NCBI GenBank assembly: GCA_905235785.1
Contig: CAJOMP010000001.1
Location: forward strand, 18,977 to 82,976
Source of the DNA: an uncultured Clostridia bacterium
Lineage (GTDB): Bacteria; Bacillota; Clostridia; Christensenellales; Borkfalkiaceae
Direction of reading: 5' to 3'
Length of the DNA stretch: 64,000 nt
Part shown: one piece after another, positions 35,390-44,496 of the stretch
How positions within the stretch are numbered: position 1 is the stretch's first letter
Layout of the letters: each line of letters opens with the position of its first letter
Position numbers and translations under genes: made by a program
The notes under the pieces: generated by a model
What the model saw: only the letters and a program-made list of their open reading frames with translations
Databases searched by the model: none
What the model was told of the DNA's origin: nothing

Positions 35390-36125
35390 TTCTGTCGTCC
35401 CTTAACGTTAAAGTTATATCTTCAAACATACCGTTTTGTTCAACGGTGATATATTGCAATTTTAAAAGTTCCAGCATTGCCTGAAATGTAGTTATCAATT
35501 CGTTTTTCGTGTAATGCGCGGAAAACATTTCAAAAAAACTCGCGCTTTTACGTTCTAATAAAACGTTTCTGATTTCGTCTACCTTATCTTTAACGGTAAA
35601 AACTTCTTTCGGTATTTCTTTTAGAACGTGCGCCTGCCGAGTTTTATCTTCCACTCGCATCAAAAGTTTAGAAAATGCGTTGATAAGTCCTTCTAAATTA
35701 AAGTCGCTGTAAACGATTTTCACTTCACCGACGGTCTTGTCCGGTTCTTTGTAAAAACGCAGTACGTTTTCCTGTTGCTTTAATTTTTCGCTTGCGTCTT
35801 TGAATAATTTATATTCTTCAAGTTGGCGTATAAGCGCTTGTTCCGCGTCTTCCGCGTTATCATCCAAAATTTCGATTTTCGGCAATAACGATTTAGACTT
35901 GATTTCCAAAAGCGTCGCCGCCATATTGAGATATTCGCTCGCCTTGTCGACGTCGAGCACGGAAACGCCGTTTATATACGCCAAAAACTGTTCGGTAACT
36001 TGTGAAACAAAAATATCTTTTATTTCGATTTTCGCTTCTTTAATAAGATGTAAGAGAAGATCCAACGGGCCTTCGAAATTAGCGAGTTTAGTCGAATAAT
36101 CAACAACCGATTCAAATTCAGCCAT
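35355..36125 (-). CDS. scpA: Segregation and condensation protein A
   Basis: Kleisin of the Smc-ScpAB complex. The N-terminal motif LANFEGPLDLLLHLIKEAKIEIKDIFVSQVTEQFLAYI binds Smc, and a C-terminal winged helix is present. The start is set at ATG 36125 (256 residues), which overlaps the stop of the M50 gene (TGATG) with GGGGG upstream, rather than the TTG at 36143. Confidence 0.95.
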   Translation of the reverse strand: MAEFESVVDYSTKLANFEGPLDLLLHLIKEAKIEIKDIFVSQVTEQFLAYINGVSVLDVDKASEYLNMAATLLEIKSKSLLPKIEILDDNAEDAEQALIRQLEEYKLFKDASEKLKQQENVLRFYKEPDKTVGEVKIVYSDFNLEGLINAFSKLLMRVEDKTRQAHVLKEIPKEVFTVKDKVDEIRNVLLERKSASFFEMFSAHYTKNELITTFQAMLELLKLQYITVEQNGMFEDITLTLRDDRNEELGEIDEYN

Positions 36126-36787
36126 CAGAAAATCAACCCCCAAAATGCACCGATAGGTATGCTTATCACGTTTACAACGTAATTTATCGCAATGCCGAGA
36201 ACGTCAAGATAATATAATCCTGTAATATCTGCAATAAAACTTAATAAAATCAACGCGTATAAAATGTAAATACCGTAAGTTTTGTAATTATAATAAAATT
36301 TGTTTCTGCGCTTTATAAAACAATCAATTACTCTGTAACCGTCCAGCGGATATATAGGAATAAGATTAAACACGCAAAAAACAAGACTTAACCTGACGAC
36401 GTATAACAATGTATTTTGCAAAACCGCTGTGAAAAGTCCGAATTCAGGCACGTATACCGACAAGTAAAAAAGCGGTAAAAAAACAAAAGCGGTCAGATAA
36501 TTTGCCGCGACTCCGGCAATTGAAACCAAAAAACTGTCGAGTTTATAATGCTTGAAATTCGCCGGATTTACCGGAACGGGTTTTGCCCAACCGAAACCCG
36601 CAACAACAAACATAATAAGTCCCGTAATATCGAAATGAGCGAGCGGATTAAGAGTATATCTGCCGCTGACGCGCGGCGTAAAGTCGCACGACTTATCGGC
36701 AACGAACGCGTGCGCGAATTCGTGCAAAGGAAGGACGATTAAAAGCGCTAAAAATATGGAAATATATCTTATTATTCTTTCTGTCAT
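36125..36787 (-). CDS. Site-2-protease-like M50 zinc metalloprotease
   Basis: Polytopic membrane protein of 220 residues. The zinc motif HEFAH lies near residue 22 and the second ligand motif in NLIPIYPLDGYRV near 145. At least four further hydrophobic helices are present. This small M50 class is commonly encoded before scpA in Firmicutes. Its substrate is unknown. It has its own promoter on the minus strand and is coupled to scpA by a one-base overlap. Confidence 0.9.
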   Translation of the reverse strand: MTERIIRYISIFLALLIVLPLHEFAHAFVADKSCDFTPRVSGRYTLNPLAHFDITGLIMFVVAGFGWAKPVPVNPANFKHYKLDSFLVSIAGVAANYLTAFVFLPLFYLSVYVPEFGLFTAVLQNTLLYVVRLSLVFCVFNLIPIYPLDGYRVIDCFIKRRNKFYYNYKTYGIYILYALILLSFIADITGLYYLDVLGIAINYVVNVISIPIGAFWGLIF

Positions 36788-36815
36788 TTTATATTACTCG
36801 AATTTATATAAAATT

Positions 36816-36844
36816 ATTATATAATATTAAGCGAAAAATTGCAA
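36816..36844 (-). promoter_or_regulatory. Promoter of the M50-scpA-scpB unit
   Basis: Minus-strand TTGCAA (36844-36839) and TATAAT (36821-36816) are spaced by 17 bases. Confidence 0.7.
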
Positions 36845-36871
36845 GAAAAAACGCTTGATTTACAAGCGTTT
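36843..36871 (-). terminator. Terminator after lysA
   Basis: On the minus strand the 9-bp stem AAACGCTTG / CAAGCGTTT is followed by a T run. It overlaps the -35 of the next promoter. Confidence 0.8.
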
Positions 36872-36898
36872 GAAGTTTGACGTTTAATTGTATAAAAA

Positions 36899-38206
36899 CT
36901 ATATATCGTTGCGGACAATATCGTTAAAGTCTTGTTTTTTTACGCACAAATAAGATTTTCCGTTTTCGACCATAACGACGGGCGGAATAAAATTACGGTT
37001 ATAGTTGCTTGCCATCGAATAATTGTACGCGCCTGTCGAAAGGACGGCAACAAGTTCGCCTTCGCGCATTTCGGGAAGAAAAACGTCTTCTGCTATAATA
37101 TCGCCGCTTTCGCAACATTTCCCCGCAATTGTGTATTTGATTTGCGGTTTATCTTGCAATCTTTCTGCGGCAACCACAGAATATTTTGCCTGATAAAGCG
37201 CAAATCTCGGGTTCTCAAACATCCCGCCGTCGATTGAAAGATAATTTTTAAGTCCCGAAATTTTTTTAATTCTTCCGACGGTGTAAAGCGTTATACCCGC
37301 TTCGCCGACAATCGACCGTCCAGGTTCTAATATAAGATACGGTTTTTTAATTCCTTTTTTATAAACGCTTTCGTTTAACCGTTCGCAAACGGTTTTCACA
37401 TAATCGGCATAATCTTCGGGAGTAAATTTAGGATCACCGTCAGCGTAATATATGCCGAAGCCACCGCCGAGATTTAACACCGAAAGATTTGCGTGATAAA
37501 CATCGGTTATTTTCTTATAATAGTCGGTCATTTTATCTACGGCAATGCCGAAAGACGTTTTTTCAAAAATCTGCGAACCTATATGACAATGCAAACCGCA
37601 AAAATCGATACAGTCTGCGGCAACCAGCCTTTTTGCAGCAATATCAGCGTCGCCGTTTTCGATGGAAAATCCGAACTTCGAGTCGGGTTTTGCGGTCTGA
37701 ATATAATGGTGAGTATGCGCTTCTACGCCGGGGTTTACCCTGAGCAATACTTTTTGACGGGTTTTAAGTTCCTTGCAGATTTTAATTATATCGTCGATTT
37801 CGGATAAAGAGTCAATAACAATATATCCGATTTTATTTTCGACAGCATACTTTAAATCGGCAAAACTTTTATTATTTCCGTGAAAACACATATTTTCGGA
37901 ATTAAACCCTACTGAAAGCGCAGTAAACATTTCGCCCGTAGAAACAACGTCCGCGCCAAGCCCCATATCGCCGACTATACGGTAAATTTCTTTGCAACTG
38001 AACGCTTTTGACGCGTAAAAAATCTTCCCGAAACCACCGTAATGTTTATCAATGCTTTCGGAAAAAAACTTACATATATTCTTAATATACGCTTTATCGA
38101 AAACATATAAGGGCGTACCGTATAAAGACGCCAGGTCTTTTACGTCTACGCCCCCGATTTGCAAATGTCCGTTTCCGTTTACAGACAAAGTATCTCTTGT
38201 ATTCAT
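36899..38206 (-). CDS. lysA: Diaminopimelate decarboxylase
   Basis: PLP enzyme converting meso-diaminopimelate to lysine, the last step of lysine synthesis. The PLP lysine lies in FYASKAFSCKEI. HCHIGSQI, LNLGGGFGIYY and EPGRSIVGEAG bind cofactor and phosphate, and the substrate Cys-Glu motif is GKCCESGDII. A start at ATG 38206 gives 435 residues; the GTG at 38215 three codons earlier is also possible, and neither has an ideal ribosome binding site. It appears to be transcribed alone. Confidence 0.94.
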   Translation of the reverse strand: MNTRDTLSVNGNGHLQIGGVDVKDLASLYGTPLYVFDKAYIKNICKFFSESIDKHYGGFGKIFYASKAFSCKEIYRIVGDMGLGADVVSTGEMFTALSVGFNSENMCFHGNNKSFADLKYAVENKIGYIVIDSLSEIDDIIKICKELKTRQKVLLRVNPGVEAHTHHYIQTAKPDSKFGFSIENGDADIAAKRLVAADCIDFCGLHCHIGSQIFEKTSFGIAVDKMTDYYKKITDVYHANLSVLNLGGGFGIYYADGDPKFTPEDYADYVKTVCERLNESVYKKGIKKPYLILEPGRSIVGEAGITLYTVGRIKKISGLKNYLSIDGGMFENPRFALYQAKYSVVAAERLQDKPQIKYTIAGKCCESGDIIAEDVFLPEMREGELVAVLSTGAYNYSMASNYNRNFIPPVVMVENGKSYLCVKKQDFNDIVRNDI

Positions 38207-38299
38207 ATTGCCCACCGCATCTTTTTTCTTAATTTTAACAGTTAAAATCAGCGGTTGTCAATAATTAAGCGATATTTTTTACTTATACAAGATATAAGT

Positions 38300-39517
38300 T
38301 TACGATACCACCGACCATTTAGCGGTAACGTCGCTTAAAATATCAAAATAGGTTTTCGCGTCAATATTTTCCGCCGCTGTTACGCTGACCGAATCTATTT
38401 TAATTCCGTTTTCGTATACGTCGAGAGTTCCGATAAATTCTCCGACCGTAACGGGCGCTTTAACCTTTGTTTTCGCTATAAAATCGAATTCAAATACTCG
38501 CTTTTCGTTTTTCTTATTAAGAATTTTAACCGAGCGGTCGCTTAAAACCGAAACGGAAGATTTTTTTCCGTTATTGACTGCGACTTCAAAATCTAACGGA
38601 GTTTCAGCCGATATTACGGTTTTACTTTCAAAATTCGCGAAACCGTAATTAAACATTTCGGAAACTTCTTTAAATCTGGTTTTGCTGTCCGGCTCGGAAA
38701 TTACGACCGAAATCAACCTTAATCCGTCGCGCAACGCCGAAGCGCACAAACAATGTCCCGCTTCCGAAGTGTATCCCGTTTTGCCGCAATCACAGCCTTT
38801 GTAAAATCTTATAAGTTTGTTAGTGTTTGAAATTTCAGTTACTCTGCCTTTCGGATGATTTATTTCGTCCATCCAGATACTCGAAAAACGGAAATAATCT
38901 TTGTGCTTTACAAGTTCGCCGAACATTTTTGAAACGTCGAGCGCGGATGAGTGTTGATCGGATTTCGGCAGTCCCGTGCAATTTACAAAGACCGTGTTTT
39001 CCATGCCGAGCGATTTGGCTCTTTCGTTCATTTTTTCAACAAAAGCGTCTTCACTACCGCAAATTCTTTCAGCCATCGCTACGCACGCGTCGTTTGCGGA
39101 CGCAACCGTTATGCTTTTTAATAAATCATTAACGGAGTATTCTGCGTTTGCTTCCAAAAACACTTGCGAGCCGCCCATACCTGCCGCGTTTTCGCTAACG
39201 ACGATTTTTTCTTCAAATGACATTTCTCCGCTGTCAATACTTTCAAAAGACAATAACAGCGTCATTATCTTGCACATGCTTGCAATCGGATAAGCCGCGT
39301 TTTCATTAGAAGAATATAAAATTGTCCCCGTGTCCGCATCGACTATAACTGCCGATTTAGCGGATGTTTTTAAGTTTGTAGCGCTTGCCGCTTTTTCATT
39401 TTTTTCGTATGAATATTCGTATGCAAACGCTTTATTCACCATAGCGTATCCGAAAAATACGCTACAAGATAAAATAAATGCAAGCGCAATAAAAAATACA
39501 GAAAAATTCTTTCTCAT
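38300..39517 (-). CDS. dacF: D-alanyl-D-alanine carboxypeptidase, DacF-like
   Basis: Second PBP5-type carboxypeptidase in the window (405 residues) with a signal peptide (FSVFFIALAFILSCSVFFGYA). The active-site motifs are ASMCK (SxxK), SAN (SxN variant) and GKTG. A C-terminal beta domain of about 100 residues follows, as in PBP5. AAGGTGG precedes the ATG. It shares only family membership with the gene at 32580. A palindrome of the TTATGT-N3-ACATAA type lies 51-65 bases upstream. Confidence 0.88.
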   Translation of the reverse strand: MRKNFSVFFIALAFILSCSVFFGYAMVNKAFAYEYSYEKNEKAASATNLKTSAKSAVIVDADTGTILYSSNENAAYPIASMCKIMTLLLSFESIDSGEMSFEEKIVVSENAAGMGGSQVFLEANAEYSVNDLLKSITVASANDACVAMAERICGSEDAFVEKMNERAKSLGMENTVFVNCTGLPKSDQHSSALDVSKMFGELVKHKDYFRFSSIWMDEINHPKGRVTEISNTNKLIRFYKGCDCGKTGYTSEAGHCLCASALRDGLRLISVVISEPDSKTRFKEVSEMFNYGFANFESKTVISAETPLDFEVAVNNGKKSSVSVLSDRSVKILNKKNEKRVFEFDFIAKTKVKAPVTVGEFIGTLDVYENGIKIDSVSVTAAENIDAKTYFDILSDVTAKWSVVS

Positions 39518-39567
39518 AATATACCACCTTGTAGAAATATTTTCTGTATTCTATAAATTTTTATTCA

Positions 39568-39582
39568 TTATGTCTGACATAA
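39568..39582. promoter_or_regulatory. Palindrome TTATGT-N3-ACATAA upstream of dacF (site 2)
   Basis: Central triplet CTG on the + strand. It sits in the 79-base gap between spoIVB and dacF, in the dacF promoter region. Confidence 0.5.
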
Positions 39583-39596
39583 TTTTATGCTAAAAT

Positions 39597-40583
39597 CTAT
39601 TTATTTAACATATTATTTATTGAAATTCCAAAACCGCGTGTCGGGTCGTTTATAAAAACGTGCGTAACAGCGCCGATAAGTTTATCGTTTTGAATTATCG
39701 GGCTACCGCTCATACCTTGCACAATACCGCCGGTTGCTTCAAGCAGTTCTTTATCTGTTATTTTTATTACGTAGTTTTTAGTATCGGTTAAAACCGTGTC
39801 TGCTTTGATTATTGAAACCGAATATTTTTTAGGGCTTTTGCCGTTTATGGTTGTATAAATAAAAGCGTCTCCCATTTTGCCTTCGCCTATTTCTATTTCA
39901 TCCCTGCCCGACAAATCATGACTGTCCGTCAACGTGCCGAATACGCCGTATTCCGTATTGCGGTCGATTTTTGCAATCTCATTACTTTTCATAATAACCC
40001 CGCGAAGTTCGCCGGGGATCCCGCGTTCGCCCTTAACGTAACCCGTTATATTGCAAGAATAAATCGTTCCGCTTAAAATTTGCAATAATTCGCCGTTTTC
40101 ATTTAATACGGGATGACCGAGAGTTGCAATTTTTATGCCGTCTATAAAAGTAACCGTTCCTATGCCGCTTACGTCGTCTTTTATGAATATTCCTAACTTT
40201 TTTTCTCCGATTAAATCAGTTGCCGGTATAATTACTGTCGAATATGAATTACCGCATCTGATATAATCGATGTTTATTTCTTTATCGGATAAGTTAACCA
40301 CACGTTCAACGTCGCTTGCTCCGTTTACTTCTATTCCGTTTAAGTAATATATTACGTCGCCTTGCGCAAGTCCTGCGTCTTTTGCAGGGCTTAATATACC
40401 GTTTTCGGTTATAACGTCGGATAATCCCGCAACAAAGGCACCACGCGTTTGCATATAAAATCCCGCAGGATCACCGCCCAAAATAACTTTTCTGCTTTCG
40501 GCAAGCGCACTACTGCCGTTGTTTCCGAAAATATTAAAAGCGGTAAAAGCAATAAGTAAAAATACAACGATTTTCTTTTTCAT
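39597..40583 (-). CDS. spoIVB: SpoIVB serine peptidase (sporulation signalling)
   Basis: Forespore-secreted protease that triggers pro-sigma-K processing in Bacillus. An N-terminal signal/anchor helix is followed by a PDZ domain (GILSPAKDAGLAQGDVIYYLNG) and an S55 peptidase domain with His in IATLGHPVLNE and Ser in VQGMSGSPIIQ. Length is 328 residues. It follows recN as in Bacillus, but the gene downstream is dacF rather than spo0A. Confidence 0.94.
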   Translation of the reverse strand: MKKKIVVFLLIAFTAFNIFGNNGSSALAESRKVILGGDPAGFYMQTRGAFVAGLSDVITENGILSPAKDAGLAQGDVIYYLNGIEVNGASDVERVVNLSDKEINIDYIRCGNSYSTVIIPATDLIGEKKLGIFIKDDVSGIGTVTFIDGIKIATLGHPVLNENGELLQILSGTIYSCNITGYVKGERGIPGELRGVIMKSNEIAKIDRNTEYGVFGTLTDSHDLSGRDEIEIGEGKMGDAFIYTTINGKSPKKYSVSIIKADTVLTDTKNYVIKITDKELLEATGGIVQGMSGSPIIQNDKLIGAVTHVFINDPTRGFGISINNMLNK

Positions 40584-40642
40584 AAATACTCCGTCCGTTT
40601 TATAGTGCGTAAAATTGCGGAGAATTATTCGCGCAATAATAA

Positions 40643-40681
40643 AACTCCGTGAAAATTCAAACCATGAATTTTCACGGAGTT
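40643..40681 (-). terminator. Terminator after recN
   Basis: A 17-bp perfect stem (AACTCCGTGAAAATTCA with its complement) and 5-base loop between recN and spoIVB. The lower flank is AT-rich. Confidence 0.8.
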
Positions 40682-40700
40682 AAATATACAAAAATTACAA

Positions 40701-42404
40701 TTAAACAATCGCGTTTTTAAATTGTTCAGCCTTTTCAATAAGTGTTTTTGCGTGTTCTACTGCGGAAGAATTGTCCGTTGTGCCACCGGAAAGTCTAACT
40801 ATTTCCGATATTTTACCGTTGTTATCAAGTGATCTTACAACAGTAGTCGTTTTATCATCCGACTCGGTTTTTATAATTAAGACATTATTGTCGGCAAAAG
40901 AAACGATTTGCGGCAAATGCGACACAGCGATAACCTGTACCGAGCGTGAAATTTTTACGAGTTTTTCGGCAACAATCCAAGCGATTGCCCCGCTGATGCC
41001 TGCGTCGATTTCATCAAAAATAAAAGTAGAAATTTCATTGTATTTGGCAGTCTGCGCCTTCACGGACAACATAAATCTACTCATTTCGCCGCCGCTTATA
41101 ACGTCTGAAAGCGGCTTAACGGGTTCTCCGGAATTTGCTGAAAACATAAACCTTATTGCATCAAAACCGTTTGCGCTGTCGAATTTGCACTCGTCAAACA
41201 ACGGAATTTCCGAAAATTCAACATAAAACCGCGCCTTATTCATGCCTAATTCTTTCAATTCGGTAAGAACGTTATCGGCAAATATCTGCGCGCTTTTTCT
41301 TCGCTTTTCACTCAATTCAGTATATAATGCGTACAATTCTTTTTGTTTTTTCAGTATATTGTTTTGCAAATCTGCAAAATATTCATTGAAATTTTCAAGT
41401 TTTTCACGCTCGGTTTTAGCGCCGATTAAAAATTCTTGCGCTCCGCTAAAATCTCCGCCGTACTTTTTAAATATGTTTTTGATAACGCCGAGCCTTTCTT
41501 CCACTTCGTCAAGGCTGTATTCGCTATATCCTAAATCGTCCAAAAGTTCGCCGGTCGAACTTAAAATATCGTCTATTTCCGCATAAACACCGTTGAGTCT
41601 TTCGGAAATTTCTCCGTAGTCCTTGTTAAGTTCGGCGATTCCGTTCAACGCTCTTACGGCGTTTGACAAAATATCCGAGACTCCACCCTCATCCCCGATA
41701 CCGCTTTTTACTGCGTTTAGTGCGAAAACGATTCTTTCTCTATTGAGTAATTTATCTTTAATCGCTGAAAGTTCTTCAAATTCGGTTTCTTTAATATCAG
41801 CGGTTTCTATTTCTTTTATCTGATAATTAAGTATATCGAGACGTATTAGTCTCGAAGTTTCATCGCCGCCCGCCGCGGTAAGTTCTTTGGATAACGCTTT
41901 TAATTCGTCGTATGCGTTTTTTATTTTATCCGATAGTCCGTTATCGTCAACCCCCGTGAATTTATCTAAAAGTTTTAATTGATTTGCGGTGTTAAGCAGA
42001 TAAAAATGCTCGCTCTGCCCGTGAACGTCGATAAGAGTTGCCGTGAGTTTTTTCACCATTGAAACCGTCGCGGAATTCCCGTTAATACTAACCGTGTTTT
42101 TCCCGGAAGCGGTAAATTTTCTCGTTATAATTAAAATATCTTCTTGTTCAAGTCCAAACTCTTCGATTACAGAATACGCGGCTAAATTATTTTCTATATC
42201 AAACTCAGCGGAAACAACGCACTCTTCTGCGCCGCTACGGATAAGCGTTTTATCCGCTTTTGCGCCGAGAACAAAATTAAGGGATTCGAGTATAACGGAC
42301 TTACCCGAACCGGTTTCGCCCGATAAAACGTTGAATCCCCGCATAAAATCTATTTCCGCGCTTTCGATTAAAGCGACGTTTTTAACGATTAACTTATTAA
42401 GCAT
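40701..42404 (-). CDS. recN: DNA repair protein RecN
   Basis: SMC-like ATPase acting early in double-strand break repair. Walker A is GETGSGKSVILE at the N terminus, a long coiled coil occupies the middle (about 150-350), and the C terminus holds the ABC signature region VISGGEMSRFMLS and Walker B FIFDEIDAGISG. Length is 567 residues. It overlaps the argR stop by one base. I saw no SOS box directly before it, and it appears to be read from the upstream operon. Confidence 0.95.
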   Translation of the reverse strand: MLNKLIVKNVALIESAEIDFMRGFNVLSGETGSGKSVILESLNFVLGAKADKTLIRSGAEECVVSAEFDIENNLAAYSVIEEFGLEQEDILIITRKFTASGKNTVSINGNSATVSMVKKLTATLIDVHGQSEHFYLLNTANQLKLLDKFTGVDDNGLSDKIKNAYDELKALSKELTAAGGDETSRLIRLDILNYQIKEIETADIKETEFEELSAIKDKLLNRERIVFALNAVKSGIGDEGGVSDILSNAVRALNGIAELNKDYGEISERLNGVYAEIDDILSSTGELLDDLGYSEYSLDEVEERLGVIKNIFKKYGGDFSGAQEFLIGAKTEREKLENFNEYFADLQNNILKKQKELYALYTELSEKRRKSAQIFADNVLTELKELGMNKARFYVEFSEIPLFDECKFDSANGFDAIRFMFSANSGEPVKPLSDVISGGEMSRFMLSVKAQTAKYNEISTFIFDEIDAGISGAIAWIVAEKLVKISRSVQVIAVSHLPQIVSFADNNVLIIKTESDDKTTTVVRSLDNNGKISEIVRLSGGTTDNSSAVEHAKTLIEKAEQFKNAIV

Positions 42405-42850
42405 TAAATAGACCTTAAAATTTTGACTATAATATCCGCGTCGGAATTGTTTTTCGCAACTATTAAAAGAGTATCGTCGCCCGCAATCGTGCCTAAAATC
42501 TGCGGAATATGCATTTGGTCAATCGTCATCCCCGCAGAACTGCCGTTCCCGTTAAGCGTTTTTACAACGATTAGATTATTCGCCGCAACAATAGACACTG
42601 TAATTTGCTTGAAAAGATCTTTTATTTTTTGCGGAATTTCCGTGTTGAGTGCGCCCGCTCTTTTGTAAACGGATTTCCCCGTTAAGCCTTCGGCTTTTAT
42701 TAAATCAAGTTCGTTAATATCGCGCGAAACAGTTGCTTGCGACACATTAAAGCCCTTTTCATTGAGTTTTTCCGTAAGTTCGTCCTGTGTGCATATCTCA
42801 AATTCGCTTATTAAATCGCATATAGCGTTAAGTCTTTCTTTTTTAGTCAT
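42404..42850 (-). CDS. argR: Arginine repressor ArgR/AhrC
   Basis: Arginine-dependent DNA-binding regulator. An N-terminal winged helix (NVSQATVSRDINELDL) is joined to a C-terminal hexamerisation and arginine-binding domain with GTIAGDDTLLIVA. Length is 148 residues. The order argR-recN is conserved in Firmicutes. It overlaps recN by one base. Confidence 0.95.
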   Translation of the reverse strand: MTKKERLNAICDLISEFEICTQDELTEKLNEKGFNVSQATVSRDINELDLIKAEGLTGKSVYKRAGALNTEIPQKIKDLFKQITVSIVAANNLIVVKTLNGNGSSAGMTIDQMHIPQILGTIAGDDTLLIVAKNNSDADIIVKILRSI

Positions 42851-42867
42851 TTTACCCTTTATAACCC

Positions 42868-43671
42868 CTATCTGTTCTGTAATTTTTTATTGAGCCTAGT
42901 AAAGAATTCGAAACTTTTACGGCGTAAAAATACAGTTTTATTCTCTGCTTGCGAAACGTACACTATATCGTTGTCGCGTAACGTTGCAACTAATTTCCCG
43001 TCAATAAAAAGTCCGGCTTTTGCGCCGCCTTCGTGCGTTATTACACACGGATTATCGGAAGAACATACAATAGAGCGTGCAAAAAAGGAGTGTGCCGCAA
43101 CAGGCGTGATACACAGCGCGTTTACGTGCGGTTCTATTACGGGCCCGCCTGCCGAAAGAGAATATGCGGTAGACCCCGTGGGCGTCGAAACTATTATCCC
43201 GTCTCCCATTATTTTTCTCATGTTTGCCGAGCCTATCGTTATGCCGAAACTAACTACCATACGAGTATTTTCTTCGTAAATTCTCGAAAAACTAACGTCA
43301 TTAAGCGCATAATACTCGTTACCGTTATATCGGATTTTAAGGGTTAGTCGCTCGTCCCTGACCAAATTGCCGTTTTTAAATGATAGAATCGCGTCTTCCG
43401 CTTCGTCAAATTCAAATTCCGATAAAAAGCCTAATCTTCCGCAATTTATACCTATTATCGGAATATTGTATAAATTCGCAATTTCAGTTCTGCGCAAAAG
43501 CGTGCCGTCGCCACCCACGACGAGCATTGCGTCGTAAAAGTTTTGGGTCAAGTTTACATTGCCGCTCAATAAATCAAATAATATATCGTGTTTTTTTAAA
43601 AGCGATACTATTTTTGCGCTGTATTCCCCGCCGTTGTCTTTATCGGGATTGACATACAATAAAATCTTCAT
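42868..43671 (-). CDS. nadK: NAD kinase
   Basis: Phosphorylates NAD to NADP. The GGDGTLLR motif, the NDVSF motif and the GDGIIVSTPTGSTAYSLSAGGP signature are all present. The start is set at ATG 43671 (267 residues, MKILLYVNPDK) rather than the TTG at 43680, though no strong ribosome binding site is seen for either. It sits between tlyA and argR in a conserved cluster. Confidence 0.94.
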   Translation of the reverse strand: MKILLYVNPDKDNGGEYSAKIVSLLKKHDILFDLLSGNVNLTQNFYDAMLVVGGDGTLLRRTEIANLYNIPIIGINCGRLGFLSEFEFDEAEDAILSFKNGNLVRDERLTLKIRYNGNEYYALNDVSFSRIYEENTRMVVSFGITIGSANMRKIMGDGIIVSTPTGSTAYSLSAGGPVIEPHVNALCITPVAAHSFFARSIVCSSDNPCVITHEGGAKAGLFIDGKLVATLRDNDIVYVSQAENKTVFLRRKSFEFFTRLNKKLQNR

Positions 43672-43734
43672 ACTAATCAAAGGATAACATATTTTAATAA
43701 AAATTACAACCTAATAAATAGAAAATGAATAAAA

Positions 43735-44496
43735 TTAAAATTTATACAATTCGTTAAAGGTAAAATCTTTACCGCCGTTTTTAGTGAGCAAAATCAAAAA
43801 TTCGGTGTTTTTATCTTCTTTAAGCGGCGCAACGGTCATATCGAGCGCGTGAAAACCGACGATACGCGCTGTTTCGTACACTTCTAAACAGACTTGTTTT
43901 TTAAGTTTTTCGTCCTTTATGATGCCGTTTTTAAATTTCCTTTTTTCACCTATTTCAAACTGCGGTTTTATCAGAAGAATAACTTTTCCGTCCGCCGGCA
44001 AAATATTGTAAAAAACGGATAAAACCTGCTTTAACGATATAAAACTCAAATCGGCGGTAATAAGGTCAAGCGAATCGGTAAAATCGGCAAGAGTAAGATT
44101 TTTCGCATTTTTTATTATTCTTACTACTTTATCGTTATTTTTAAGCGAATTATGCAATAGGTCGTCGTTTAAATCGACAGCGTAAACTTTCGCCGCGCCG
44201 TTTTTTATAAGACAGTCGGTAAATCCGCCCGTACTAGCCCCGATATCCGCAACAATAAGATTTTTAACGCTGAAATTAAAGTCCTTTAAGGCTTTCGAAA
44301 GTTTGTAACCGCCGAGAGAAACAAAACTTTCATCAGCGGTAACGGAAATTTCTATTTTTTCGCTTTCACTAACGTCTTTCGACGATTTTAATATTTTTTT
44401 ACCGTTAAATAAAACGTTTCCGTTTTCAATTGCCTGTTTCGCCTTTGTTCTTGAATCGAAAAAACCTTTTCTGAACAGATATTCGTCGATTCTCAT
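43735..44496 (-). CDS. tlyA: TlyA-family rRNA 2'-O-methyltransferase
   Basis: S4 domain (MRIDEYLFRKGFFDSRTKAKQAIENGNVLFNGK) fused to an FtsJ-like SAM methyltransferase domain with ADIGASTGGFTDCLIKNGAAKVYAVD. TlyA proteins methylate rRNA; some are annotated as hemolysin A. Length is 253 residues. It overlaps ispA by ATGA. Confidence 0.92.
   Translation of the reverse strand: MRIDEYLFRKGFFDSRTKAKQAIENGNVLFNGKKILKSSKDVSESEKIEISVTADESFVSLGGYKLSKALKDFNFSVKNLIVADIGASTGGFTDCLIKNGAAKVYAVDLNDDLLHNSLKNNDKVVRIIKNAKNLTLADFTDSLDLITADLSFISLKQVLSVFYNILPADGKVILLIKPQFEIGEKRKFKNGIIKDEKLKKQVCLEVYETARIVGFHALDMTVAPLKEDKNTEFLILLTKNGGKDFTFNELYKF

Noticed and set aside
36899-38215. GTG start for lysA at 38215
   Set aside because: ATG at 38206 is preferred, but the ribosome binding site evidence is weak for both, so this is a mild preference only.
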